Source: Nemertoderma westbladi
Taxonomy: Eukaryota; Xenacoelomorpha; Nemertodermatida; Nemertodermatidae
DNA: 64,000 bases
Direction: 5' to 3'
NCBI GenBank assembly: GCA_032718475.1
Contig: JAUCBJ010007408.1
Location: 1-64,000 of the forward strand
Under the pieces are notes generated by a model, which saw only the letters and a list, made by a program, of their open reading frames with translations, was not told the DNA's origin and searched no databases. Shown here piece after piece: positions 39,890 through 49,530 of the stretch (the first letter of the stretch is position 1; the number at the start of each line of letters is the position of its first letter). The position numbers and the translations under genes were made by a program.

Positions 39890-40016
39890 GGTGACAGATG
39901 TGGCCCGCGTCGCAATTTAGCACCAGAATTTGGCATTTTTTAATTGCCTCCGAACGAAATGTGCATAGCCCAGGCTTAGGGAGGACTTCAGCGAGGGCCA
40001 TGCTTTATCTACTACT
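39890..40016. repeat. right terminal inverted repeat of the Polinton
   Basis: 127 bp, reverse complement of 20337-20463 with about two differences. The outermost bases read ...CTTTATCTACTACT. Confidence 0.9.
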
Positions 40017-40026
40017 TAAATGGCAG

Positions 40027-40120
40027 ATTCCCATGTATAAAAGGCAGACCTCCAGTCCTGCCATGTATAAAAGGCAGACCCCCATGTATAAAAGGCAGAC
40101 CCCCCCAATGTATAAAAGGC
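40027..40120 (+). repeat. four tandem TATAAAAGGC units
   Basis: ATGTATAAAAGGCAGACC-type units carry TATAAAAGGC at 40036, 40066, 40087 and 40111. Each is a textbook TATA box. They sit between the Polinton right end and ORF3 of element 3. Whether they promote anything is unknown. Confidence 0.7.
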
Positions 40121-40165
40121 TATCGCTAATTTCAACTTCCAGCCAAATACATCGAAAAACTAACC

Positions 40166-41011
40166 TTAAATAATCGTCTCCAGCAAAAATAAGTGATGTG
40201 AGTGAGTGTGTGTGTGACTGAAATGAAAACTCAAAACATTTAATATTGTATCCAGAGGCAGTATATCGATGACCTCCAGCAACTCGTCGTACTGAGTCAT
40301 TGTGGATACGTATCCCTCTTTGGACATTATCAAAGGGTTGACGGGCCAAAATCCTAGATATAGTCTCATTGGGAAACGCCGTCTTTGCGCTGACACGTGC
40401 TCGTCCGCTAAATCTTCACAATGGTCAAATAGCTGTTGCATAATCCTTACCGACATGTGCTCGTAAGGAACATCCCAAAGTTGGCACTCCAACGCTCTAT
40501 GTCCCTTGACATTGCAGTAGGTGCACTGCACAACAAAACGCCAGCAAGTGTAGAAAGTATGGGATCTTTGATCTCCGCACCGGTTGCAAACTAAGTCTGG
40601 CAAAGATATGTGTTTGGCCCCACATTCCTTAGCATGATGTCCTGTAGCTCCAAATCATCAACATACGGTGTTAGCAGGATACCAAATGCGTTCGTAAATA
40701 AGGTCGCCAATAGGGCGAGCGCTAACGTCCATGTGATAGTCATAATCATCGGGATCAGTTGGTACGTTCGTCTCCACTGGTTTTACACAGACCATGGCGT
40801 CGCTCCTTTCGAGTTGACAAATCTCGGTTCGTGTCTTCCTTGGAAGATTCTCCTCTATTGCGATAACCTGCCACAATGGCTCGTCGATTATCATGGACTC
40901 GGCCGAATCGTCATCGGGATGATGAATGGTAGGCGCGCGCGCCTTCTGTGATTCTTCCGGGTCCATATTCTCCATATTGTGTTCCCCGTCATAGGGTACT
41001 ATAGTTAACAT
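40166..41011 (-). pseudogene. element 3 ORF3, zinc-knuckle part
   Basis: Two same-frame pieces (41011-40658 and 40603-40166) are separated by adjacent TGA TGA codons within a CCHC-like motif (GATGHHAKEC follows). Further Cys/His motifs are CNRCG...H...C and CTYCNVKGHRALEC. The segment after them (VPYEHMSVRIMQQLFDHCEDLADEHVSAQRRRFPMRLYLGFWPVNP) aligns in order with element 1 ORF3 (MDDEEKFRIFEEWADVG...QEFRWGFFNINQ). This supports common descent of the two third ORFs. Confidence 0.55.
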
Positions 41012-41320
41012 CGATGGTCTGTCGACGAGACTTCCCGCGTGGGTGTGATAAACTTCTCAAAAGACGCTGAATCCCGCATGCGTGAAAGCATCACAGTGGG
41101 CGTCGGTGTTGTAGAAGGGGTGAAGGAATCAACGAAATACATCTGTATGCATCCTCCCTCCTTCATAGACTGTATGTCCCTCTCCGAGACATAACGGGTG
41201 TCGCTTTAGAGACCTGGACACTATATCGGCGATGAAACACATGGTAACTAATGACTCTATAGCCAAGTAGTACTGTACGATTATCCGCGGAGGTGAGGTA
41301 ATTGCCCAGTATACGCATCC

Positions 41321-42044
41321 TCACCACTTTAACTGCGATTCGAACTCGTTGAACATGCTCGTATCACCTTCTCCATATATATATCCAGTATCCATATATC
41401 CAGTTCCAGTTTCGAGAGTATTATACTCTCTGAAGTATCCTTGCTCTATCTCCCAGAGCAACAGTGGTCTAGTGTCCACGTACGGCGTAGGCAATCTGTC
41501 TTCCTCCTCGGGCATCCCGGCGAAATCGCTGATGAGATCGTCCCGCACGCTGGATCCGATCTTCACGATGCTCCTGTCTAATATGACATTGCATACCGCC
41601 TTTGGCAACATCCTAGCCTCTATATTACAGGCTACATCCATAGACTTGATTGTCCCCTTTATCATTGCGTGTCATCGAGTTGTTTCTTCCAGCATCGGCA
41701 TCTTGCGATCACTATACTGTCGGCTGAAGATGTGTAGCACCCCATCCGGTGCTCGAATCTGAATGGTTTTCGAGGTGAGGCTCTGTTGGTGGCTCCCACC
41801 CTCGTTGTCATAGAACATATATCCATTCTCGCACAGAGATTGACTCGTCACATCCCACTCGTTCGTCGAGTAAATCCTCCAAGGGGTGCCAAATCTTTCC
41901 AATGGCCTTCTCATCGTCGAAACTGATGGGTTTCCCCATCCAGTTGGTCGCGATATCGGTACCGGTCTCAAACGTACCGACTCCGATCCATGAATGGATT
42001 GTCCTCATCAGATATCCTCTCAAGACAAAAGGCGCGATATCCAC
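41321..42044 (-). pseudogene. element 3 ORF3, exonuclease-like part
   Basis: Pieces in shifted frames (42044-41808, 41971-41672, 41665-41321) together cover the domain seen in element 1 ORF3. They contain RFGTPWRIY (compare KFGIPKYAR), ENGYMFYDNEGG (compare RGGYMVLDDEG; Asp-x-Glu of Exo I), IQIRAPDGVLHIF (compare LHLAAPNGDIFLF), KIGSSVRDDLISDF (compare KVGSAIRDDAERI) and YVDTRPL (compare LLDTQTV). The order and spacing are the same. The key acidic residues are kept although the frame is broken. Confidence 0.6.
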
Positions 42045-42728
42045 TCACGCTCGATCAACTTCCTTGAAGTCGGTAATATGTGGAGGCACGTTGCGAATGA
42101 TTTTCTGCATTATTACTCTATGCAACTCCACAGCCTCTAACACATCGGCAAACGTTACCGATGGGAGGAAATCCAGGTTTGTTATGATCTCCGGATGTTC
42201 CACTATCGGGATCTCGTATGTTGTATCCGCATGAGTTGGTATGCTGATGGGGAAATTGGATATCCTTGCAACCGGCACTACTGCTTGAGTAGGGTGAGGT
42301 TGAGGTTCTTGCGTCATCTCCACGTGAGGTGTCTGTAGTCTCTGCGGCAAGCGTTGAGCGAAGGTAATGCTATCGAAGAGTTCGGGTGTCATCTCCTTAG
42401 GAATGACGTTGTCTTGCGCATGTATACATCCTCCGCATTTATAATAAAGTTTATATATTGAGAACGCGTCTTTAGTCTCCGGATCTGCTCGTCGAGCACG
42501 TCTATACAGGTGCATCCCGTCGAACTCGTCCCTGACTGCAGGCATGGGCTCACTCGCCGTGGTATAGTGGACGTATCTCCGTATCGGGGTCCTCGCATAT
42601 GTCGCTGGCATCGCACGACGCATCGTAAGGGTAAAGCGCGTTGAATTCCTGGTGCAACTCCTCCACCCTTTTGTTTTAAGCGTCTTGTCTTTGTTGTGTA
42701 AGATTCGGGTCTGCTTGAGACTTTGCAA
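42045..42728 (-). CDS. element 3 ORF3, N-terminal segment
   Basis: 227-codon open piece upstream of the exonuclease-like part. It has a Cys-containing stretch (YYKCGGCIH) and a Pro-rich middle, and ends with LEAVELHRVIMQKIIRNVPPHITDFKEVDRA. No domain is recognised. It may be the N-terminus of ORF3. Confidence 0.35.
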   Translation of the reverse strand: MQSLKQTRILHNKDKTLKTKGWRSCTRNSTRFTLTMRRAMPATYARTPIRRYVHYTTASEPMPAVRDEFDGMHLYRRARRADPETKDAFSIYKLYYKCGGCIHAQDNVIPKEMTPELFDSITFAQRLPQRLQTPHVEMTQEPQPHPTQAVVPVARISNFPISIPTHADTTYEIPIVEHPEIITNLDFLPSVTFADVLEAVELHRVIMQKIIRNVPPHITDFKEVDRA

Positions 42729-43533
42729 GCTTAGCTGTACTCCTCACCATACCTCTCGACTCCGAATACATTAAAGTCTTTCGCTCCATGTTGGTTGAAG
42801 GGAGCCTGGTGTTCCTGTTCTTGTGTAAATCCCTGTCTCTGTTCCTTATTGATCCTCTCTGCCATTGTATGCGTATTAATATCGTTACGTTTATCGTTAC
42901 GTTTATCTATACCATTGCGTCTACTAGAGGTAGCACAAACAGAGGTTAGATGTGAGGAGACTTAGAGATTTCGTCTTCTTTTGGCTCAACTTTGCTCTAA
43001 ACCCCCTACCCATAGCCAAAGATTCAGGGTTCTGTGAGACTTCTCACTGGCTCTTAATCTAAAAACTGTGCCGGTAAAAAAAATTCGGTCAAACTGGCCA
43101 TGAGTCTAAAATACTCACTTTTTAATCGCAAACTACTTCCTAGAATAATAATGCAGTCAAGAATTAGTTAAAAATAGAGTAGACACAACTATTGGAACAA
43201 GGCCATTTATATTTGTCAATAAATATTGGAAGGCTCGCGAGCCTTCCATCCCCCTTCTTGTCCCCCCAATTGTTGGTCCCATCCGACCACATCCTAGAAT
43301 CCGTCCACTGGAGAATCAATTTTCCTAAAAAATTCGAAATCCAAATTGATTATCTAAAAATTTTTAAAATTTGTCTCGCTTGTGGGTTCCAAGTGGAATT
43401 CCATTCCTTTGTACACACAAAACCGCTCCTATGTGATACATAAGGGTACTACCCTCCATGTTCACATATAAAGACAATGGAATTCCACCGCTGTCTTTAA
43501 CCTACAGTGTACAGGAATATGGTAGGCACATCA
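42729..43533. other. gene-free stretch in element 3
   Basis: No coding region is supported. It contains a perfect 20-base palindrome at 43228-43247. Confidence 0.5.
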
Positions 43534-43966
43534 CTACTTACGTGGTTTACGTGGAGATTTATAATCTCCTGTCTCGTTTCGAGTCTCCTCAAGGAGTACG
43601 AGATGTTGTATAGGTCTGTCTACAGTACGTCCGTCAATTGTCTGTACAGTCACAGTCCGTATTACACCACCTGATGTCAGGTGTGTGGTCAAAATGACTC
43701 CAGTCAACCAAAACCGTCTTTTCAAGTTGGGCTGTGCTAAAAAGCCCAGCTAATTTGCAGCAAGCGTCAGTCCATGATTGTGTAAGGTTAACTATCCGGT
43801 CGACGTAAGTGTTAGTGATGTCACTAGGTAAGTAAATATGTATAGTGTGGATACTTGTTTGGACATGGTAGGCCCGTGGGCCTTCCGGTAAGTGTCTCCG
43901 TTTGTGCAATGGGCTTGTCTGGGTCCACAAGTACTTTCTTGGTCTCCAATGTCTTACCTTTATCAT
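43534..43966 (-). pseudogene. element 3 Pol C-terminal module (DUF5641-like)
   Basis: RRFWLTGVILTTHLTSGGVIRTVTVQTIDGRTVDRPIQHLVLLEE fits the small strand-rich module that ends BEL/Pao Pol proteins after the integrase core ('GxIxxxxxGxDGxVRxVxVxTxxG...RPIxxLxxL'). It is overlapped upstream by a frame (43966-43634) with a few integrase-like residues. The integrase core itself was not found. Confidence 0.55.
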
Positions 43967-44274
43967 CAGAACTCGATGGGTTGACCTGTATTAGTGGTTT
44001 TAACTCTACGGCATTGGCACATTTCGTTGGACTTGTAGGTCTCCTAACGTTAGTCACACGTTTAGTCGTAGGTTGTAAGTCAGGTATTTTCCTTGAGCGT
44101 AGTGTGATACCTGTATTTACATTTGGATGGGCACGACCCATATTTGTAATACCTGTAGTCACACCATTGTCATGTTGACTCAAGCATGTCAAGGTAGGTA
44201 AGTTGGTAATACATTACTGGTCAATACTATGCCGCTCCAATGGGGTAATTGCGGTGTTATAGTATACTTCATTA

Positions 44275-44765
44275 CATTCTGGTAGAATGTCTGGTGAATG
44301 GTCTGGTGGACAGTCTGGTGAGACGTCTGGCGAACAGTCTGGTGAGATGTCTGGTCGAACACATCATGGAACATCCAGCGAAATGTTAGTCGTACGTCCA
44401 ATAGAAAGTCTGGTGTAATGTCTGGTAGAATGTCTGGTCTAACATCTGGTTGACAGTCTGGCAAGATGTCTGGTACAAAGTCTGGTTGACAGTTTGGCAA
44501 GTTGTCTGGACGAAATTCTGGTGATAAATCCAGCAAAATGTCTGGTGGAAAATCTGGAGAGATGTCCAGTAGACAATCGGTCAAAAGATCTATAAAACAA
44601 TCTGGCGAAAAGTCTGGAGAGTAATCTGGAGGACAGTCTGGTGAACAATCTGGCGAAATGTCTTGTGAAGTTTCCCACGGAACGTCCGGTGAAAGATTCG
44701 TTGGTACGTCTGGTAGAATGTCTGGTGAGACATCTGGCTTAATGTCTGGTGGGGTGTCCAGGATA
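44275..44765. repeat. 12-bp minisatellite (GTCTGGTGAnnn)
   Basis: About 30 degenerate units of GTCTGG plus six variable bases. Because 12 is a multiple of three, the minus strand stays open with four-residue repeats (PDIL/PDCQ type). Not believed to be a separate gene. Confidence 0.85.
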
Positions 44766-44921
44766 TTAGACTTGACTTGACAAGGTCAGAGTTAAATACA
44801 TGATAAATGTAAGTAGATGAACCTCCGCAGTATTTGCAGGTGCAGTCATCGGATAATTCGTGGAATGGTGTTTTAATGTTACATAGTTTCCAATAGTAGC
44901 CGTGAACGGTTGATCATGAAA

Positions 44922-45504
44922 TTAAATGTCGGTTTCTTTGTCCGGCAGTGCGCGAGGTGTTACTTGTGAAAGCTGGCCCATGTATATAGTTTTTGTATTA
45001 AATAAATCATCTTTACTATTCAGAAACATTTTATATTGTTCGAAAACGTCGGAATTGAATAATGACAGGATTTTAACGTTGAGATCTTCGATATACGTTT
45101 TGCATCCGACCATCTTCAATGCAATTTTCAGTAGAAGAGGCGTTTTTAGGAAGTCCCAGGAGTCTTTTAACGAATGTTGTTTTAACTTTATCTATTTCTT
45201 TCAAATTAGAAAGTGTAAAATATGGTGCAATCTCTGGGAAACTAATCATAGGCTCAATTTTCAAATTGAAAATTTTCATTCCAGTTTCAATTTCCTTTTC
45301 CTTATTCTTGTTGATTTGTTTTCTGAAGACTAAGGACGGTTGCATTGTGACCCCGAGATATTCATATTCGTTACAGAATCGTAACGACCTGACCCTGACC
45401 TTGGCACTAGCCTTCGCTTTCGACTTGACCACAGTGTCGGTTTTTATCTCGGCACCTTCCCGGGATGGTGTTTGATGTCGCATCGAATAGCGGCGGCCAT
45501 TCAT
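44922..45504 (-). pseudogene. LINE reverse transcriptase C-terminal remnant
   Basis: NEYEYLGVTMQPSLVFRKQINK, EIDKVKTTFVKRLLGLPKNAS and, in another frame, KMVGCKTYIEDLNVKIL are typical of the region after the RT domain of jockey/CR1-like LINEs. It sits between RNase H and the Pol C-terminal module of element 3, where the integrase core should be. Frameshifted. Confidence 0.6.
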
Positions 45505-45609
45505 CCGATCGTCGTTGCAGGAAGTCGGGTCCTCGAAACCAAAAGGACTTGTTGCCTGGTTTGCAAAAGTCTATGGGCATCATTCCCCGTGACGCGATGT
45601 CAGCCAGGT

Positions 45610-45978
45610 TCAGTTTCCCTGGGCAGTGACGCCAGTCCTGTGACCAACGTGCCAGACCAACGTGGTGTCAGTCCAATATGTGACCTTCAGATTGGCCTCC
45701 AGTTCACGCTGAACTAGACTGACGATGTTGATAGATATCGTCCCATCCTGAAGCTCTCCCCGAGGTACTGTCATGTACTTCAAAGGCATTGTCTTAGCCT
45801 TTGAAGTTACGAATGACACCTCATAACTGTCTGATGTCACTTGTCTGCGTAGGTACAAAGTAACCCCCAGTCCATCCTTACTAGCATCACTGAAGCTGTG
45901 TAGCTCCAGATCTGCAGGAAATGTGGACTGTAAGGGAAAGTATACCCTTGGGATGGTATAGTCTTGTAGGAGTGGCAA
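45610..45978 (-). pseudogene. element 3 Pol: RNase H
   Basis: LELHSFSDASKDGLGVTLYLRR, SFVTSKAKTMPLKYMTVPRGEL and VTYWTDTTLVWHV are the RNase H strands of BEL/Pao Pol, with catalytic Asp in FSDAS and YWTD. The frame ends soon after. Confidence 0.75.
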
Positions 45979-46073
45979 CTGTGCCTCCCAGCCCCTCCAT
46001 CGCTTGGCCAGCTTTTCCGGAATGGAATCATCCCATTCCAGTCCGGCTTGCCAAATGCTGTGGAGTATGATCC

Positions 46074-46856
46074 TTACAGTGGGTCATACAAACGACTCAT
46101 TGTTGACAGGCAGGTTCTCTTGGTGAGAGGCCTTTTCTGGTGGTTCGTTTTTATGCGCACCCTAAAGTTGTTGGTGTTTGGATCCCAACTAAGTCCCAGG
46201 ACCTTGGTCGTGGGCAGAGGTTCCAGGTCTAGTTCTAACGCACCTCCGCTATGTTCAATGGGGTCAAAGGAGTTCACTAGCTCGGGGTTGTTGGAGGCGA
46301 ATCTTGTGAGATGGAAACCCCCCTCTGCGAGGCAGTTCTGGAGCTGGTGTGCTATGGTTGTAGCACGCTCCAGAGTGTCGCAACTCTTGAGGCCGTCATC
46401 CACATAAAAATTACACTCCACTGTCCGAACGACGTCTAGTCTGTCACGCTGGACTAAGGCTGTTTGCTTTAGGGCGTACATGGTACAGTTTGGGCTGTCA
46501 CTGGCCTCAAAAACTCTAACCTGCATTTGGTAGGTTTCTGGTGGAAGGTTTAAATTTCCATCCAGGCACCATAGGAACCTCAAACTGTCCCTCTCTTGCT
46601 CCAAAGCTTGAACCTGGTGGAACATGGCCTCTTCGTCACAGGTGAAGGCCACCTTGCGTTGTCTAAAACGCATCAGGACCCCCATGAGGTAATTGTTCAT
46701 ATTGGGCCTGTCCATCAATTCGGTATTCATCAACATCCCTTGGTAAAGGGCGGTGCAGTCGCTTACGACGCTCACTTTACCAGGTTTGTCTGGGTGCCAT
46801 AAGAAATGATGTGGCAGGTAATATGTCTCGTCTGTGGTTACCTCAGGGTTTGTCAT
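46074..46856 (-). CDS. element 3 Pol: reverse transcriptase
   Basis: 260-codon piece of the RT domain: YYLPHHFLWHPDKPGKVSVVSDC, NMNNYLMGVLMRFRQRKVAFTCDEEAMFHQV, then the catalytic YVDD in NFYVDDGLKSC, GFHLTRFASNNPELV, VLGLSWDPNTNNFRV and TMSRLYDPL. Motifs and order are those of BEL/Pao. The active site is intact although the frame is broken on both sides. Confidence 0.85.
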   Translation of the reverse strand: MTNPEVTTDETYYLPHHFLWHPDKPGKVSVVSDCTALYQGMLMNTELMDRPNMNNYLMGVLMRFRQRKVAFTCDEEAMFHQVQALEQERDSLRFLWCLDGNLNLPPETYQMQVRVFEASDSPNCTMYALKQTALVQRDRLDVVRTVECNFYVDDGLKSCDTLERATTIAHQLQNCLAEGGFHLTRFASNNPELVNSFDPIEHSGGALELDLEPLPTTKVLGLSWDPNTNNFRVRIKTNHQKRPLTKRTCLSTMSRLYDPL

Positions 46857-46997
46857 CCTGATAGCATATCCATTTTGGAGATATGTCTGAAGCTATGCGT
46901 TGTATTGCATATGGGCTGTCTCATCACATAATAATCACTGCCTTATCGACTTAAGTCGTTTTAACACAAGCGGATAATTATTGATGAACTTGGGTTG

Positions 46998-48796
46998 TCA
47001 ATGGTGCCACAACATCCCAACTTCGTAGTGTCCATTCGCGGTCTGGCGAATGCTATCCTTCATAATCTTTAAAGACCGTTTCTCCTGTTCTGAAATAGAA
47101 GTCTCGTAACTACCTGGTTCTGCCATGTCCTGTTCCAACCATTGTATGGTTTTCTCAGTCAATAGTTTGTCAAGCGCCGCTTGCACTGCGCCATGGTCCT
47201 TATCTACATTGTCATTGGATACCGTGGCCAGTGACAATGTGGCTGGTAGGCTCGCAAGCCTTCCGGTGTCACTAGTCGGCATCGAAACGCTGTGAGGTGG
47301 TTTGACAACCGTTGGATCTGTCAGTAGGCTCGCAAGCCTTCCAAAGTCCGCTACCGGTGGCGAAACGTTATGGAATGGCTCGATGACCTTTGGATCTATC
47401 GGTAGGCTCGCAAGACTTCCAAGATCCTCGTTCGTCGATACATCCACCGCGTCAACCCTTTGGTCTTTGGTAGTCGATACAACCTGTTTCGCTGCAAGTA
47501 GCTGTAAGGTAGAGGTTTGTGTGGTCTCGTCTAAGTCAGTTATGTCGGTGTCTGTAGCGACGCAAGTCTGCTGGTGCACTGCCTGTACTGTAGGACCATA
47601 AGAATGTGAGGGAGAATTTACTAATGTAGTAGTAGTTAACAAACTACACGTACTCAGTACGTCGTCCTCCTGATCACTTACCTCTTGTGAACACACAGGT
47701 GCTCTCGTATACAAACCTATAGGAGTACTACAAGCGTAAGGGTTGCCCGCTGTTACCACAGATGGACGTGTCTCCCATACTTGATACAAGTGGTCTGTTC
47801 CAATCAACATCACTATAGAACGATAATTAACTGGACACTCCAGTATTCCAAGATGTCGGAAATACTTACAATCTTCTGGAGATTGCTCTGGCACAGGACC
47901 GAGTAAGTTGCTAAAGTCCTTCGTGGCCACAAATGTAAGGTTTCTTACCAGAAGTAATGAGCATTCCTCCCTACTATGCTCCGCTTTGGAAAGAAGGGTA
48001 TTCAGGGTCAACTTGACCCTTGTTACGGGTATCGCCCTCTTCTTACCATTCATGCTGCTCACGATATACTGAGCTGTCTTACCTTGACTCATGTCGGTGA
48101 CTACGTCAGCCACCTGCTTGGCAATGTAACTATGCGAAGACGCAGAATCTTGGATAGCGTAGATGCGCTTGCTCCCTCTGGTTCCAGTGATTTTAATGGG
48201 GATAACACTGAATCCTTTCAGCTGGTTCTGCATGAGGAGAGTTATGGATGGCTGTTCTTCCTCCCCTGCATGCACGTAGAAGGTCTCATCCTCTGAGTCT
48301 TTATCGTCCAATAATCCTGATTGGTGGATGTAGGCGGAGTAGAAGGTCTGAACCTCCCTTGGTGTGTGCGCCTTGTAAAGGGTGTTGCACTTGGCCGCTT
48401 TGTCGGGATGATCACATTGAAAACGTTTAGTTGGAGTGTGGCTAGTCTTGTGGAGCAACTTGTCATGGTTGTGTCCACAAGTGTCGTTTCCTGGACAGTC
48501 CTTTCGGACATGCCTGGGCATGGTACATCTCCAACAAGAATCCAATGGATGGATCTGGAGTCTTCTCTCCTCACTCCTAGATCTCTGAAAGCATGACATC
48601 CGCACAACTTGTGTCTGCCGTAGCGTCCTCCATTCATTTCACAGAACTGACATCCGTTGAAATCTGCAGGCAACTGCTGCCATGACTGTTTGGCGCCAAT
48701 GGGTGTCAAAACCTGGGAGGTATCCATCGGAGTAGCATAGCTGACGGCTTTTGCGTTTGTCGGAAGCTGCTTGGTCCGAATCGGCGCTGCGATCAT
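46998..48796 (-). pseudogene. element 3 Gag zinc knuckle and protease region
   Basis: The frame at 48605-46998 runs 535 codons. CWRCTMPRHVRKDCPGNDTCGHNHDKLLHK is a Gag zinc motif; its upstream half (CQFCEMNGGRYGRHKLC) is in a shifted frame at 48796-48242. KRIYAIQDSASSHSYI is at the retropepsin position (DSAS in place of DSGA). A later low-complexity part contains GRLASLP three times from inserted palindromic DNA. The C-terminus (EEKRSLKIMKDSIRQTANGHYEVGMLW) is the RT lead-in. Confidence 0.7.
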
Positions 48797-48846
48797 GATC
48801 CCTTCTGCCTCTATGTGATGGACGGTATAGTTCGACCGTGTCTCTA

Positions 48847-49344
48847 CTACGGCCTCTCGTGTATCAGCTGGTAGACATCCATTAGCCGCAGTAATCCACT
48901 GGCCTCTTCACCCTGGTACTCCACCTTACACCACTCTCGATGCAGTCGATGATGGAGTCGGCCGATAATCCTAATCAAGACAGTCGGCGGGTTGGCGTAT
49001 TCGAGTTGACTGATAGACTGCAAGGTTCCTATAGCATTCTTTATCTCATCCGCCAATCGAAGTAGATCTATGGGTTTCGAGATGGGTCTGCCTCCACAGA
49101 AGTCTTCTATAATGGATTTAGCCATCGCGACATTACCACCCTATATGGAGAATAGGAGGTCGTACACTAGCTCGTAGGCATCTGGAACTCTGATAAAGTT
49201 TTCCGGCAACCTTTTCGGCTCACCCGAGAGTACTTGAAGTAGATAGTTGAATTTCTCCATAGAGGTGAATGCACACATGGCAATTTGAGACTCAACATAG
49301 TCTACCAACGTACACCAATGTTTCGCGTTGCCCGAGAACTTCAA
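48847..49344 (-). pseudogene. element 3 Gag core
   Basis: Two pieces: MKFSGNAKHWCTLVDYVESQI, EKFNYLLQVLSGEPKRL and then LLRLADEIKNAIGTLQSISQLEYANPPTVLIRIIGRL. The first has the 'F-G-x6-W ... KFxYLxxxLxGEP' pattern of the Pao Gag domain (DUF1759 type). A stop separates the two pieces. Confidence 0.6.
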
Positions 49345-49530
49345 AGGTTGTTGTGCCGGTAATCCATGTCAGGCCACGAATTTAGTGATCTCGTTAACTA
49401 TACCCAACTGTCCACATCCCTGTCCAGGGATGGCGTTCAGTCGGTCCTGTCCACGTGAAGTTCGTCGATACGGTTCGTAATCATCAGGATCTTATCCTCA
49501 AGGATTTAGGGTTTGCCATACTTCTGGTTC

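Larger units (their letters stand above)
20337..40016. mobile_element. Polinton/Maverick-type (adintovirus-like) element, 19.7 kb
   Basis: Inverted termini of 127 bp (20337-20463 and 39890-40016) differ at about two positions. They begin 5'-AG and end CT-3' (AGTAGTAGATAAAG outermost), as in Polintons. Inside are the diagnostic genes: protein-primed PolB, DDE integrase, A32-type ATPase and capsid-type proteins, in two convergent blocks. Length is in the usual 15-20 kb range. The six bases outside each end (CATGTG and TAAATG) are not an identical target duplication, so the flanks have changed or the insertion was atypical. The element is AT-rich compared with the BEL/Pao elements on either side. 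PolB and the capsid start are damaged, so this copy is probably dead. Confidence 0.92.

Noticed and set aside
4900-40000. TATACAGTA/TACTGTATA as a Polinton promoter motif
   Set aside because: The word lies before several Polinton genes but is equally frequent elsewhere in the window, so it looks like a genome-wide word bias.
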